Assembly: GCA_009760885.1 (NCBI GenBank)
Contig: CM019721.1
Coordinates: forward strand, 22,251,639-22,315,638
DNA from: Achatina immaculata
Lineage: Eukaryota; Mollusca; Gastropoda; Stylommatophora; Achatinidae
Direction of reading: 5' to 3'
Length of the DNA: 64,000 nt
Position 1 is the stretch's first letter. Each line of letters starts with the position of its first letter. A program made the position numbers and the translations under genes. Under the pieces are notes generated by a model. The model saw only the letters and a list, made by a program, of their open reading frames with translations, made no database searches and was not told the DNA's origin. This document shows positions 22,680-33,800 of the stretch, piece by piece.

Positions 22680-23045
22680 ACTAGTGCTACATGATAGTGT
22701 TACATCTAATGCTACATGATAGTGTTACACTTAGTGCTACGTAACAGTGTTACAACTAGTACTACATGATAGTGTTACAACTAGTGCTACATGACAGTGT
22801 TAAAACTAGTGTTACATGATAGTGTTGCAACTAGTGCTACATGATAGTGTTACAACTAGTGCTACATGATAGTGTTACAACTACTTTTACATGACAGTGT
22901 TGCAACTAGTGCTACATGACAGTGTTAAAACTAGTGCTGCATGATAGTGTTGCAACTAGTGCTACATGATAGTGTTACAACTAGTGCTACATGATAGTGT
23001 TACAACTATTTTTACATGACAGTGTTGCAACTAGTGCTACATTAT
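22680..23045. repeat. 25-bp minisatellite
   Basis: About 14-15 copies around 'actagtgctacatgatagtg' and 'ttaca'. It ends about 440 bp upstream of the RBM exon start codon. Confidence 0.94.
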
Positions 23046-23484
23046 AGACACATTCTGCTAAACTGCTGCCGTGATAGGCACTCCATTTGATATCATAAAA
23101 TTACAAGCGTTTTATTTATTGAATATTTTCAGAAAAAAATAGAACACAGAGTTTACCAAGCCGACATTTTTATCTTCAACCTCAGATTCCACTGAATGAG
23201 GACAGCAGTCATCCCTGGACATTCTTCTAGTGGTCAGTAAGTTCTGCTTCCTACATCCGGAAATCTTCATAGTGTAAGACGTAAAAGCTGTCAGGACCAA
23301 CTCTAATATCAGGCCGTAAACAAGCAGAAAGTTACAGAACTTACATCTAGTGCATCTAGCTGCCAGTCTTTTAGCTGTCCTGTGGCTGGAGACTTGTTGA
23401 ACAGCCAACATTGAATTCACAAGCATACATTTCTTGCCTGTCGGCTACCCGTCTAGCTCTACTCCACTCTCCGCTCACTCAGCT
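23046..23484 (+). promoter_or_regulatory. 5' flank / probable 5' UTR of the RBM exon
   Basis: Non-repetitive sequence between a minisatellite and the start codon. The frame is open from 23401 but has no ATG before 23485. I see no clear TATA box, so the transcription start is unknown. The regulatory role is inferred from position only. Confidence 0.35.
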
Positions 23485-23679
23485 ATGGCAGTCACAGCGC
23501 CGTCAGTCCTCTCCATTACTGGTCAGAAGGATACTCAGTACACGAAGATTTTTGTGGGTGGCTTGCCCTACCATACCACAGACCAGAGCTTGAGAGAGTA
23601 CTTCGATAAGTATGGAGAAATAGATGAAGCCGTGGTCATCACAGACAGGCAGACGGGCAAAAGTAGAGGATATGGATTT
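23485..23679 (+). CDS. RBM24: RBM24/RBM38-type RNA-binding protein, first coding exon
   Basis: This 65-codon exon starts at an ATG in good context (G at -3 and +4) and ends in phase 0 at the donor GTAAGT (23680-23685). It encodes a 20-residue leader and the first two-thirds of an RRM. RNP2 is KIFVGGL (residues 21-27); the typical [12 protein letters not shown] helix follows, then [18 protein letters not shown] with RNP1 at 59-65. The [17 protein letters not shown] and [14 protein letters not shown] wording is the hallmark of RBM24/RBM38/SUP-12, nuclear-cytoplasmic regulators of splicing and mRNA stability; invertebrates usually have one such gene. The exon boundary after GYGF agrees with my recollection of the vertebrate genes. 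Later exons, including the rest of the RRM, were not found downstream, so the gene probably continues past a long intron. RBM24 versus RBM38 cannot be separated from this exon. Confidence 0.88.
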
Positions 23680-23849
23680 GTAAGTCTGTCTGTTTGTCTG
23701 TATGTATCTTTCTCTCTCTTTCTGTATTTTTTCTGTCTATCTGTAAAAATGAATACACATAAAAGCTAGCGCATATCAGTGGAAAGGTACGAAAGAAAAT
23801 GGAGTCGTCCGTTTTTAAATGAAAATATTTCTATTATCGACTAAAGCAA

Positions 23850-23852
23850 CAT

Positions 23853-23899
<47 letters not shown>

Positions 23900-23900
23900 T
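23850..23900. repeat. (GA)n microsatellite
   Basis: GA repeats inside the presumed first intron of the RBM gene. Confidence 0.9.
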
Positions 23901-24130
23901 ACATAATGTTAAATATGATCAAAGTTAGCAATGGTCATGTGGAGGACAGTTACGTAATGTTAAATATGATCAAAGTTAGCAGTGGTCATGTGGTGGACAG
24001 TTACGTAATGTTAAATATGGTCAAAGCTAGGACTGGTCTTATTGTGGACTGGTACGTTATGTTAAATATAGTCAAAGCTAGAACTGGTCTTGTTGTGGAC
24101 GGGTTACATAATGTTAAATATGGTCAGTTT
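23901..24130. repeat. 51-bp minisatellite
   Basis: About 4.4 copies around 'taatgttaaatatgatcaaa' and 'ggtcatgtggtggacag'. A following 18-bp array ('atatatttcatatgttag', four copies) lies at 24160-24235. Confidence 0.92.
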
Positions 24131-24639
24131 GTTTGAAAGCTGGTTTTCCTTGTAGTGTAATATATATTTCATATGTTAGATATATTTCATATGTTAGATA
24201 TATTTCATATGTTAGATATATTTCATATGTTTGTTCAGTGTTTGCCAGCTTCAAGTGTTTGACGTCATGGGTGTTAGAAATAGTTTTTGTGTAGAACTAA
24301 TCTGTTCTAGAAATCAAAGATTATTTCATATGTGTGTGTGTGTGTTTATAAACTGTGTTATTGACATAGTAAGGCTGGATTAGATTTAGAAGTGTCAAGG
24401 AAATGTTTTTAAATAATAACATGTATATGTTCAGAAATGCTACTTTCTAGTAACAGAGGTAATCAAAGATGAGAAAGAACAGCGGTGGCACTAAGTGTGT
24501 GTGCTTCCCTGAAAGCTTGTAAACAGGCCAGTTGTTGCGGTAGGCACCGGGGCACTTGTTTAAAGACTTTTTTCCTCGAGACAAACTCTTTCAGCTGATC
24601 ACCTGTATCTGCTACTCTAATCACTTCATCACAGTAAAG

Positions 24640-24960
24640 TTACCTGCAAATACATGAAACAATATCTAAAAAGTTACCTGCAAATACATGAAACAATATC
24701 TAAAAGGTTACCTGCAAATGCATGAAACTATCTAAAAGTAGTTACCTCTCATTATTTACTCTCTGCTCACTTCAGTCATTTCATTATGTTTCACATTATT
24801 TTTTTCACTCTTCATACAACTTTGTCATATTTCACATTCTCTCATCCGTCATACAACTTTGTCATATTTCACTTTCTCTCATCCTTCATACAACATTGTC
24901 ATATTTCACTTTCTCTCATCCTTCATACAACTTCGTCGATTGTCATCTTTTCTTATCAGT
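24640..24960. repeat. Two short minisatellites (33-bp and 37-bp)
   Basis: About three copies around 'ttacctgcaaatacatgaaa' at 24640-24740, then about four copies around 'catacaactttgtcatattt' and 'cactttctctcatc' at 24800-24960. Confidence 0.9.
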
Positions 24961-24971
24961 TATACAACGTG

Positions 24972-25430
24972 TACCGGGAGTTGGGCATAAGGCTAACAAC
25001 CTTATCCTGGGACCTATCTTGAGGCAACTCCAGATGGGAAAAAAAGATATCGTTATGGAAACTCGCAGAGAAACCAACCGAGCATCAGGGATGCCAACTA
25101 CGAAGAGCTCAAATGCAGAGATAAGACAGATGACTGAACAACAACCAGTCTCATGGGTGATCAGAAAAAGGAGATGGACATATGTTGGTCACTTGATGAG
25201 AAGAAATGATCAGAGAATCCCAAAACAAGCTATCAAGTGGAACACAACAGGCCGAAGAAAAAGAGGCAGACCGCGTGAAACTCTGAAGAGGACATTATTA
25301 AGAGAGGCCAAATTAACAGGCATAAAATCCTTTGATGAGGTTGAAAGACTCGCCGAAGACAGGAAAAATTGGCGAACTACTTTGAGCCCTATGTGACGTT
25401 TAACGGCACGGGAAGGATATAAGATATAAG
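24972..25430 (+). mobile_element. Internally deleted LINE4 derivative, 10-bp TSD
   Basis: The element is bounded by ATACAACGTG at 24962-24971 and 25431-25440. The first ~140 bp (reading YRELGIRLTTLSWDLS, then ETRRETNRASGMPTTKSSN) have no match elsewhere in the window and look like the 5' end of an RTE-like element, just before where an endonuclease WNVRT block would begin. At about 25112 this jumps to the LINE4 C-terminal segment (NAEIRQMTEQQPVSWVIRKR, RRWTYVGHLMRR, GRRKRGRPRETLKRT) and the LINE4 tail 'ggaaggatataagat'. The open frame 24722-25396 crosses the joint. Endonuclease and polymerase are absent, so only movement by a helper element would be possible. Confidence 0.88.
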
Positions 25431-25479
25431 ATACAACGTGATCAAGTTCTTATATTTTTCTGACTTATTATTGAACTGT

Positions 25480-25770
25480 TGTGTCACATTATATTCCCTT
25501 ATTTTCTAACTTATATCTAAACTGTAATGTCGTACTGTTTTCTTATTTTCTAACTTACATCTAAACTGTAGTGTCGTACTGTTTTCTTATTTTCTAACTT
25601 ACATCTGAACTGTAGTGTCGTACTGTTTTCTTATTTTCTAACTTATTTAAATCTAAACTGTAGTCTCGTACTGTTTTCTTATTTTCTAACTTATATCTAA
25701 ACCGTAGTGTCGTACTGTTTTCTTATTTTCTAACACATATCTAAACTATAGTGTCGCGTTGCTTTCTTAT
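25480..25770. repeat. 46-bp minisatellite
   Basis: About six copies around 'ttttctaacttatatctaaa' and 'tgtagtgtcgtactgttttc'. Confidence 0.93.
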
Positions 25771-26084
25771 GTGATCACTTATAAATGGAATAGTGCAATC
25801 TAGGTTTTCTTGATTTCTTACTTATAACTTCTGGGTAGGAAACTTTCTTGGTATTTGACAGTCTCTGTAAAAAAACTCATGTATTATACTGTTATCAGTA
25901 TTTCACATTCTTTTATACCTAGTCTGACTTCCGTGATCAGCACAAACAATGGCGTATCTTATTACTAAGAGTAAAAAATTCGTCACTTTTTTCCGATATC
26001 TAATTCCAGTCAAGCCTCCCGTCTTACAGGCTGTATTGGCATTTATAACATCATGTTGACATCATGTGCTCCGTCATTCTGAAA

Positions 26085-27590
26085 ACGTGCATACTCATTT
26101 TTAGGCAGTGAATCGTGAGATAAGTGCTCAGAAGAAGGGAATAAGGTGGACAGCACAGATGTCGTTCTTGTCCTCGCATAAGTGATTACCATATGGCGGG
26201 TAACAAGGTTGTCGTTCTTATCCTCAGATAAGTGATCAACTGAAGGGAATATGGCGGGTAACAAGGTTGTCGTTCTTATCCTCAGATAAGTGATCAACAG
26301 ATGGGAATATGGCGGGTAACAAGGTTGTCGTTCTTATCCTCAGATAAGTGATCGACAGATGGGAATATGGCGGGTAACAAGGTTGTCGTTCTTATCCTCA
26401 GATAAGTGATCGACAGATGGGAATATGGCGGACTGTTAGGCTGTCGTTTTTGTCCTCAGATGATCAACAGAAAGGAATATGGCGGGCATCAAGTTTGTCG
26501 TTCCTGTCCTCAGATGATCAACAGAATAGAATACGGCATGCAGCAAGGTTGTCGTTCCTGTCCTCAGATGATCAACAGAATAGAATACGGCATGCAGCAA
26601 GGTTGTCGTTCTTGTCCTTTGATAAGTAATCAGTAAAACGAACTATGGCGGACAACAAGGTTATCGTTTTTCTCATCAGATAAGTGATCAGCAAAATGAA
26701 CTATGGCGGACAACAAGGTTATCGTTTTTCTCCTCAGATAAGTGGTCACCAGAAGGAAATAAGGCTGTCATTCTTGTCCTGTGATAAGTGATCAGAAGAT
26801 GGTAATATGATGATCGGCAAGGTTGTCATTCTTGTCCTCAGATAAATGATTAACAGAAGAAAATATTGCGGGCAGCAAGGTTGTCATTCTTGTCCTCAGA
26901 TAAATGATTAACAGAAGAGAATATGGCGGGCAGCAAGGTTGTCATTCTTGTCCTCAGATAAAAGATTAACAGAAGAGAATATGGCGGGCAGCAAGGTTGT
27001 CATTCTTGTCCTCAGATAAATGATCAACAGAATAGAATATGGCGGGCAGCAAGGCTGTCTTTCATATCCTCTGATCAGTAGAAGTGAATATGGCGGACAA
27101 CAAGGCTGTCGTTCTTGTCCTCACATAAGTGATCAGTAGAAGTGAATATGGTGGACAACAAGATTGTCGTTCTTATCCTCATATAAATGATCAACAGAAG
27201 GGAATATGGCAGGCAGGAAGGCTGTCGTTTTTTCCCTTATATAAGTGCTCAACAGAATAGAATATGGCTTGCAGCAAGGCTTTTGTTCTTGTCCTCAGAT
27301 AAGTGATCAACAAAAGGGAATATGCCGGACAGCGAAAGTTATCGTTATTGTCCTCAGATAAATGGACAACAGAAAAGAATATGGCGGGAAGCAAGGTTGT
27401 CGTTCTTGTCCTCAGATAAGTGATCAGCAGAAGGGAATATGGCGGGAAGCAAGGTTGTCGTTCTTGTCCTCAGATAAGTGATCAGAAGAAGGGAATATGG
27501 CGGGAAGCTAGGCTGTCATTCTTGTCCTCAGATAAGTGCTCAGAAGAAGGGAATATGGCCGGCAGCAAGGCCTCGGTTCCCATACTCCTG
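26085..27590. repeat. ~58-bp minisatellite, 1.5 kb
   Basis: About 26 diverged copies around 'aggttgtcgttcttgtcctc', 'agataagtgatcaaca' and 'gggaatatggcgggcag'. Units differ by indels. Open frames reading RSCPQMIN or LSFLSSD are repeat artefacts. The right end abuts a mariner relic. Confidence 0.95.
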
Positions 27591-28550
27591 AGGCATTATT
27601 GGAAGAAAGGGCTGAATACCTCTACAGATGCATATGAAATGTGCTGTGTGGAAAGAGAAGGGACAGTTAATGATGGCACTGCAAGGAAGTAGTTCAAAGG
27701 TTCAGGTCTGGGGACACCGACATCAAAGACAAGCTCAGGTGGGGACGGCTCTCAACCATCAATGATGAAGCCCTGCGCCAAGCTGAAGAAGACCCCACGA
27801 TCTCACTTCCCAGCAAACCCAAAGACGCGTTGACATCTGTCACCAACTGTTTTGGCAAACTCAAATGATAAAAGGTTTCTCCTCCGTATCGTCAGTGAGG
27901 ATAAAAAATGGATTTTCCTGCGCTACCCCAACACAGGTACCCAATGGCTCTAGTCAGGCCAGGTGGCGGAGACGGTTGTCCGACGAGGCTGATTCGAGAA
28001 GAGGGTTGTACGTTATATGTAGTGGAACCTCAAGAGCCCTTCACTTGGAATTGGTTCCATTTGGTCGCTCCGTGGACGGGAATCTATACACTGAGCAACT
28101 AGAGCGGCCGCATAATATTCTGCGCACCCGGTACCCAGAAGTCATCAACAGGAAGAGGGTACTTCTCCAGCACGACATCAGCGCATACTTCCAACCTGGT
28201 TCGTGGACAACTCACAAAACTGGAGGGAATCGAGGTCCTGCCCCACCCACCCTACAGTCCCAACCTTACACCCTCTGACTACCATCTATTCCATGGGATG
28301 GTACACTTTCTTCAAGGGAGGGGATTCAGTTCATTGGAAGAAGTTGAAGCTTGTGTGAAGCCTTCCAAGTAGCTGAGCGATGACAGAAGACCATAGAAAG
28401 TTCTGGACTGTATTGTGAAGACTGAAGTTACATCATTATTAAATTTATATACCACAAGAGCACAGCTAAGTACATATTATGCTCTTTGGTTTTCTGCAGC
28501 AGTGAAACACTTCAAAACGTGACGAACTTTTGACTTAGTATTTCTGACAA
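27590..28550 (+). pseudogene. mariner-type transposase relic
   Basis: Broken frames read in transposase order. The N-terminal helix-turn-helix part has EREGTVNDGTARK, RFRSGDTDIKDK and GRLSTINDEALRQAEEDPTI (27655-27800). The catalytic core has EDKKWIFL near 27900, then LELVPFGRSVDGNLYTEQLE, RVLLQHD near 28165, PHPPYSPNLTPSDYHLF near 28255 and FSSLEEVEACV. The three Asp of the mariner DD34D triad are recognisable at EDKKW, QHD and SDYHLF. At least three frame changes and several stops make it inactive. 'caaaacgtgacgaacttttg' near 28516 resembles a mariner inverted repeat end, but a matching left end was not found. Confidence 0.85.
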
Positions 28551-29095
28551 CAGCGTTCTGGAGTCGGGAGAGTTTTTAATTTTTTTTTTAATGCTTCAGT
28601 TTTTTGCGATAACTTTTCTCTTGACTCTGATAGGATCACGGGAGCTGTTGCTGGTTCTCTCAATACTCTGACCTTTCTTTACAGCATTCTAGACCCCGAT
28701 TTTTGCCTTGGTCAGTACAATGAGGTTAAAGACATGAAAACAGATCCCGTGCAAAGATCTCTAAAATCTCCCCATTGTTAAAATTCATGGTCCAAGTTTG
28801 TCTAATAGACTGTTGTGTTTGAACATACGTGCCATACTGTTTACACATTTTTATTCCTGGTCTTTTCTGCAGAGCTCAGGAATGGCGTCATTGATTAATG
28901 TATTCTTTTCTTCTCGCTCGTCGATATAATTCGCACACAAAGCATCGCAGCCAAGAACTCTAGAATAAAGCTCCCGCTTGTAACATCTCGGACATAACAT
29001 TTCAAGTTTGCTCTACAAAAATTGTTCAATCATTAACGAGATCAGACTGGTGCAGATGTTGGTGTTGTTTAGGTTTGCATTTCAGTCTGGTAAAC
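28551..29095. other. Unique-looking stretch
   Basis: I see no gene, repeat or element in this stretch. Confidence 0.45.
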
Positions 29096-29099
29096 GAAG

Positions 29100-29290
29100 T
29101 GAAGTGAACGAGTCGATTAAACGAATCTAATGAAGCGAAGGAGTCGGGTAAACTAATGTAATGAAGTGAAGGAGTCGGGTAAACGAATCGAATGAAGTGA
29201 AGGAGTCGGGTAAACGAATGTAATGAAGTGAAGGAGTCGGGTAATCGAATCTAATGAAGCGAAGGAATCGGGTAAACGAATCTAGTGAAA
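29100..29290. repeat. 31-bp minisatellite
   Basis: About six copies around 'gaagtgaaggagtcgggtaa' and 'acgaatctaat'. Confidence 0.92.
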
Positions 29291-29371
29291 AGAGGATCGT
29301 GGTGAAAAATTCTGAGAAAGTTTGATAGTGATATGACAACATTGACTGTCCTAGAACATTTTAGCATCTGG

Positions 29372-29747
29372 TTCAGTCAGTCAGTCAGTCATTTGAATGT
29401 CAATTGCGGAACTTTGCCTCCCTAACAGCTCTCCTGTAGGCCTCGCAGTTGTGAGCAAGATGCTCTGCTGCTGATGCATCCATTTGCAGATTATCAACGA
29501 TGTCTTGCAGCCATCTTCGCCTTAGTTTTTTTTTGTCCATGATATTTGAAGGACTCTTTTGTAGCATTTACATTCAAAGGCATTTATGTGTTTCTCAGCT
29601 GTTTTGTTAAGTGTCCAGGTCTCACAGGCATATGTTGTGATGGGAAAAATACATGCCCTTAAAAATCTTATTTTTGTAGTTCTGTCTGTTCCTCTATGTC
29701 TGTTCCTCTCTGTTTGTTTCTCTCCACAGCTTATTTAGTTGTTTTAC
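29372..29747 (-). mobile_element. LINE3 copy with internal deletion and CAGT tail, 12-bp TSD
   Basis: The copy is bounded by TTTAGCATCTGG at 29360-29371 and 29748-29759. From its 3' end it carries the LINE3 terminus ('gcggaactttgcctccctaa'), but with a (CAGT)n-type tail instead of the usual (ATTC)n on this strand. About 190 bp that lie between GRPRRRW and the HIKRH block in other copies are missing at about 29523. Confidence 0.93.
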
Positions 29748-29826
29748 TTTAGCATCTGGATTGTGCTCTTTAATTTGCGTACATGAAAATATGACTTGTA
29801 AGATTGAAATTCTTGTGTTTACTATT

Positions 29827-32800
29827 CATCATCATCATGTGCCGTGCCGACTGGCGTTGGCTATTATGCTTCTCCAGAGTACACGATCCTTCATGCAGGC
29901 TATCAATTCAGTTGGTGATCTCCTCTCACACCATCCCGTCAGACTGTCCAGTATCATTTCTCTTGGTCTTCCTCTTGATCTTCTTCCTTCTATTTTTCCT
30001 GTTGTTATAATATTTTCAATGCCTCCTCTTCTCATTGCATGTCCTATGAAAGTAGATTGTCTCTCTCTTATCTTTTTGACAAGGTTTTTTGTCTCTCCAG
30101 CTCTTCTCATACATTCTTCATTAGTTATCTTTTGCTATCCAAGGGATTCGCAACATTCTTCTAATAAACCACATTTCTGTTGCTTCCAGTGATTTTTGTG
30201 CAGACTTGCCTATTGCCCATGATTCACTTCCATATAACAAGATAGGTTCAATATAGCATTTTAGGACTCGTTTTCTAACATTCATTGATAAAGATGTGTT
30301 GGATAATATGTTTCTCATTATCTGAAATGCAGTCTCTGCTTGGCCTATTCTGTTCCTAATTTCTGTTCTGCATTTCCCATCTGAAGTTATTACTGCTCCA
30401 AGGTATTTAAATTTCTGCACCTGCTTTAGAATAGTTCCGTTTAATTTAATACTGCATGTTGGTGGATTCTGTTTCTTAGATATAACCATAGTCTCTGTCT
30501 TTTTGATGTTCAAAGTAAGGCCTTTCTGTTCACTTTCTTTGGCGACTTTATCCAAGAGATTTTGCAGGTCTTGTTGGTTCTCAGTTATCAGTACTGTGTC
30601 GTCAGCATACGGAAGATATTTAATAATGTATCCTCCAATTTTTATGCCTGGTTCTGTGATGATTGTTCTTAGAATATTCTCGCTATACAGAGAAAAAAGG
30701 TCTGGAGATAGTACACATCCTTGTCGCACCCCTTGTTTTATAGGTGGATATTTTCCAATTCTATTTTCAACTCGAACTGCTGCTTCTTGCTGCCAGTATG
30801 GATGTTTTACAATCCTCAGGTCTTTGCTGTCTATATTGATGTCTTCAAGCATTTTAATAATTTCATTATGTTTCACCTTGTCAAATGCCTTGGTGTAATC
30901 AATGAAGCATAAGTAGAGATCTTTCTGTACTTCTAAAGCTCTTTCTGTTAGTGTTCGTAAAGCATAAATGGCATTGTGTGTTCCCTTTCCTTCAACAAAT
31001 CCAAACTGTTCATCTGCTATTTCCATTTTTATCTTTTTCCTTGTTCTTCTCATAATTATTCTCAGAAGTAGCTTCGTTATGTGACATGAGAGGCTGATAG
31101 TCCAGTGGTCATCACATTCCTTTGCACCTGGTTTCTTTGGTAGTGCTATAAACGTGGATTTAATCAGGTCACTGGGAATATAACCACTGTTGTAAATGTC
31201 ATTCAGTAATTTGGTTATTATTTTTATTCCTGTCTCCTCTAGTGCCTCTATTTCTTCTATTGTTATATTATCAGGCCCAGTCGCTTTTCCTTTCTTCATG
31301 TGTTTAATGGCATCTATGATTTCATCTTCAAGTATTGGTGGTCCGTCACTGTTTTCAGTATCTGGTGTTAATTCTGGTCTTTCTCCTCCATATAGCTCAC
31401 CGATATACTCTGTCCACCTGTCCACAATGTCTTCTTTTCCTATTAACATTTTACCTTCTTTCGATTTCAGGCATCCTGTGGTATATTTTGTTTTCCTGCC
31501 TGTGAGTTCACTAATTCGTTTGTGCATGTTTTTGCTGTCTTTATTATGAGAGTCCTCTATCTGTCTGCACTGTTCATTTAACCACACTTCTTTTGCTTCT
31601 CTGCATTTGCGTCTTATTTCTTTATTTATCTTGCTATATTTTTCCTCGTTATTTTTACTCCTCTTCCTCTTGTCCATCAGTCCTAAGATGTCGTCTGTCA
31701 TCCATTTATTTTTAGAGACTTCTTTTTTTTTTTGGTGGTATTATCTCCTAAACAGTTTGGTGGATAGAATCTCTTAACATTTCCCATTGTTCGTCTATAC
31801 TATTTATCTTTGCTTTTGCATTGTATCTATTTGTTATAATAACTTTGTATCGTTCTCTCAGTTCTTGGTCATTTTAAAGAAGTTCTGTATTCAGTTTGAT
31901 GTTTCTCACTTTTCTGCCTGCTTTCTTTAGCTTTATTCTAACTTTTCCACAGAGTGGATCATGGTCACTACTGCGGTCAGCTCCTGACATGGTTTTTGTT
32001 GTCAGTAATGCATTGCGGAATCGTTTGTTGATTTAATATGCAGTCTGTCTGGTTAAAAGTCTTTTTGTCCGGGCTGCACCACGTTGCCAGTCTTCGAGGA
32101 TGTTGTTTAAACCAGGTGTTTCCTACAACCATGCTGTGTGTTCTTGCCCATTCAATTAATTTATAATCTCTGTCATTCCTCTCCCCCAGTCCATAGTCAC
32201 CAACGATGTCTGAAGTTCTTTCTTTACCAACTTTGGCATTAAAATCTCCCATGACTGTGTTAACTTCATGTTACTTTGTGTGTTTTAGTGCTGTCTTTAT
32301 GTCATTATAAAATAGCTGTACATCTTCTTCAGAACTTTCAAATGTTGGAGCGTACACTTGTATAATATTTATGTTTATTGGTTGCCCTTTCAGTTGGGCT
32401 AGCAGGACTCTGTCCGATATGTTCAAATATCCTACAGTTGTCCTTGCCGTTTGTTCATCAAATATAATTCCTACATGTTTCTCACTTCCTGAATATATTA
32501 TTGTATATTTATCTGAGTTTATCTTCCCTGCACCTGTCCATCTAACTTCACTCATTCCTAATATGTTGATCTTCATCCTTTCCATTTCCATCTTTACATT
32601 TTCTAATTTTCCAGCCTGGAATAAAGTTCTAACATTCCATGTTGCTATTTTGAACTTGTTAGTTTTGCCACCAGTAGCTTGATGACGATCTGGCCTCACC
32701 TGTGGTTCGTGAGCTGCCCCACCGGACGAGGCTGTTCCAGAGGAACATCCATTAACGTCGTTCATGATGAATCGATTATTATATTCAAGCATAACTATTC

Positions 32801-33142
32801 TTGGGAATTACAACAGTGGTTTCCCGTTTCCTTCTGTTGGTTTGTGTACAGACTCTCCGCTAGCCTTTGGACTCCCTGTCCTACCCACAAGGCAGAGGGA
32901 GCGAGAGGTTTTAAGGCGCCTCTGGCCCGCCTGGTATTCCCTTCACTGAGCACCTGAGGCACTTTATAGGAGTAGTAGAACAACCTACTATACCACCTCG
33001 CTCTCTGAGTCTACCGCCAATTGGTCCGCGCCTGCTTATTTGGACAACTCCTTATTCACAGGGATCCTCCATATCTGGAGGACTTTCACCATCCGCCACC
33101 TGTGACGCGCTGGGTTGGTGATGGTAGCCCCAGCTTTACCCA
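29827..33142 (-). mobile_element. LINE2, near full-length RTE-like retrotransposon, 10-bp TSD
   Basis: This 3.3-kb element is bounded by GTTTACTATT at 29817-29826 and 33143-33152. On the reverse strand a ~350-bp leader is followed by an AP-type endonuclease (32271-32792 and 31977-32252: KIATWNVRTL, GMSEVRW, QVYAPT, MGDFNAKVG; the SDHDP block follows in another frame). The RT is at 30121-31701 (KGKATGPDNI, DEQFGFVEGKGTHNAI, CFIDYTKAFDKV, GVRQGCVLSPDLF, LPYADDTVLI, QKFKYLG). The C-terminus at 29835-30110 ends ANASRHGT, then (ATC)3-4. Defects are a stop near 32271, a frameshift near 31985, one or more around 31700-31950 and one near 30125. The catalytic YADD is intact. The RTE call rests on EN-RT order, short 3' end and repeat tail. 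Confidence 0.95.
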
Positions 33143-33152
33143 GTTTACTATT

Positions 33153-33800
33153 ACAGTAAAAGTAAACGTTTAGCTCCACGTGTATTTAAAAAAGCGATGC
33201 ATGAAGTTTAATTTATTACAATCTAGACACCATCATGAATATCATCATCATCATCATCAACGGTAGGCAAAATTAACGACAATAATGATGTATGCAGGAA
33301 ACTCTCTACTGTAGAGAGCGGAACAACAACACTCCTTCAGATCATCAGAGGAAGTTCCCTCCCTCCCCAGACAAGTGTTTCGGCCCTGTCAAACTCCTGA
33401 CACTCTAAGGCGGGGGGTGGGGGTGGGATCCTCTGGGTCGTGACTCCCAAAAGTCTTGTGAGTTTTTGCTTTTTGTTTTTTTTTTTCGCCGCGGAATCAG
33501 TTTTCTCCTGTCCATCTTGATTGTCAGTTTCTCTGTAAACAGAAGCCAAAAGCAAGCCCGAGCAGCAGAAGTTTCATGAAATCTCAGTTAGTTCCGGGTG
33601 TCACCTGACTCAAGTGTACTTTAATCCATCGCTGGAAATGACTTTAGCAGTGGCAGTGACGGACATTGACACACCTCTTCGTACTAGCGATTTGGCCTGT
33701 CAGAATATGAACAACGCTTTGGTCTGATCACGAAGAGAGCAGAGGTTGCGAGAAGTCTTTGCAGCTGATGGCACCCCACAGAGTGACATGTGAGAATGTG
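33153..33800. other. Unique-looking stretch
   Basis: Contains a short (ATC)n at 33243-33260, a CTCTAC-TGTAGAG palindrome near 33305-33320, G-rich and T-rich runs near 33410-33490, and no recognisable gene. Confidence 0.45.

Noticed and set aside
30503..31549. Forward-strand ORFs of 117-131 codons
   Set aside because: They are antisense shadows of the LINE2 reverse transcriptase.
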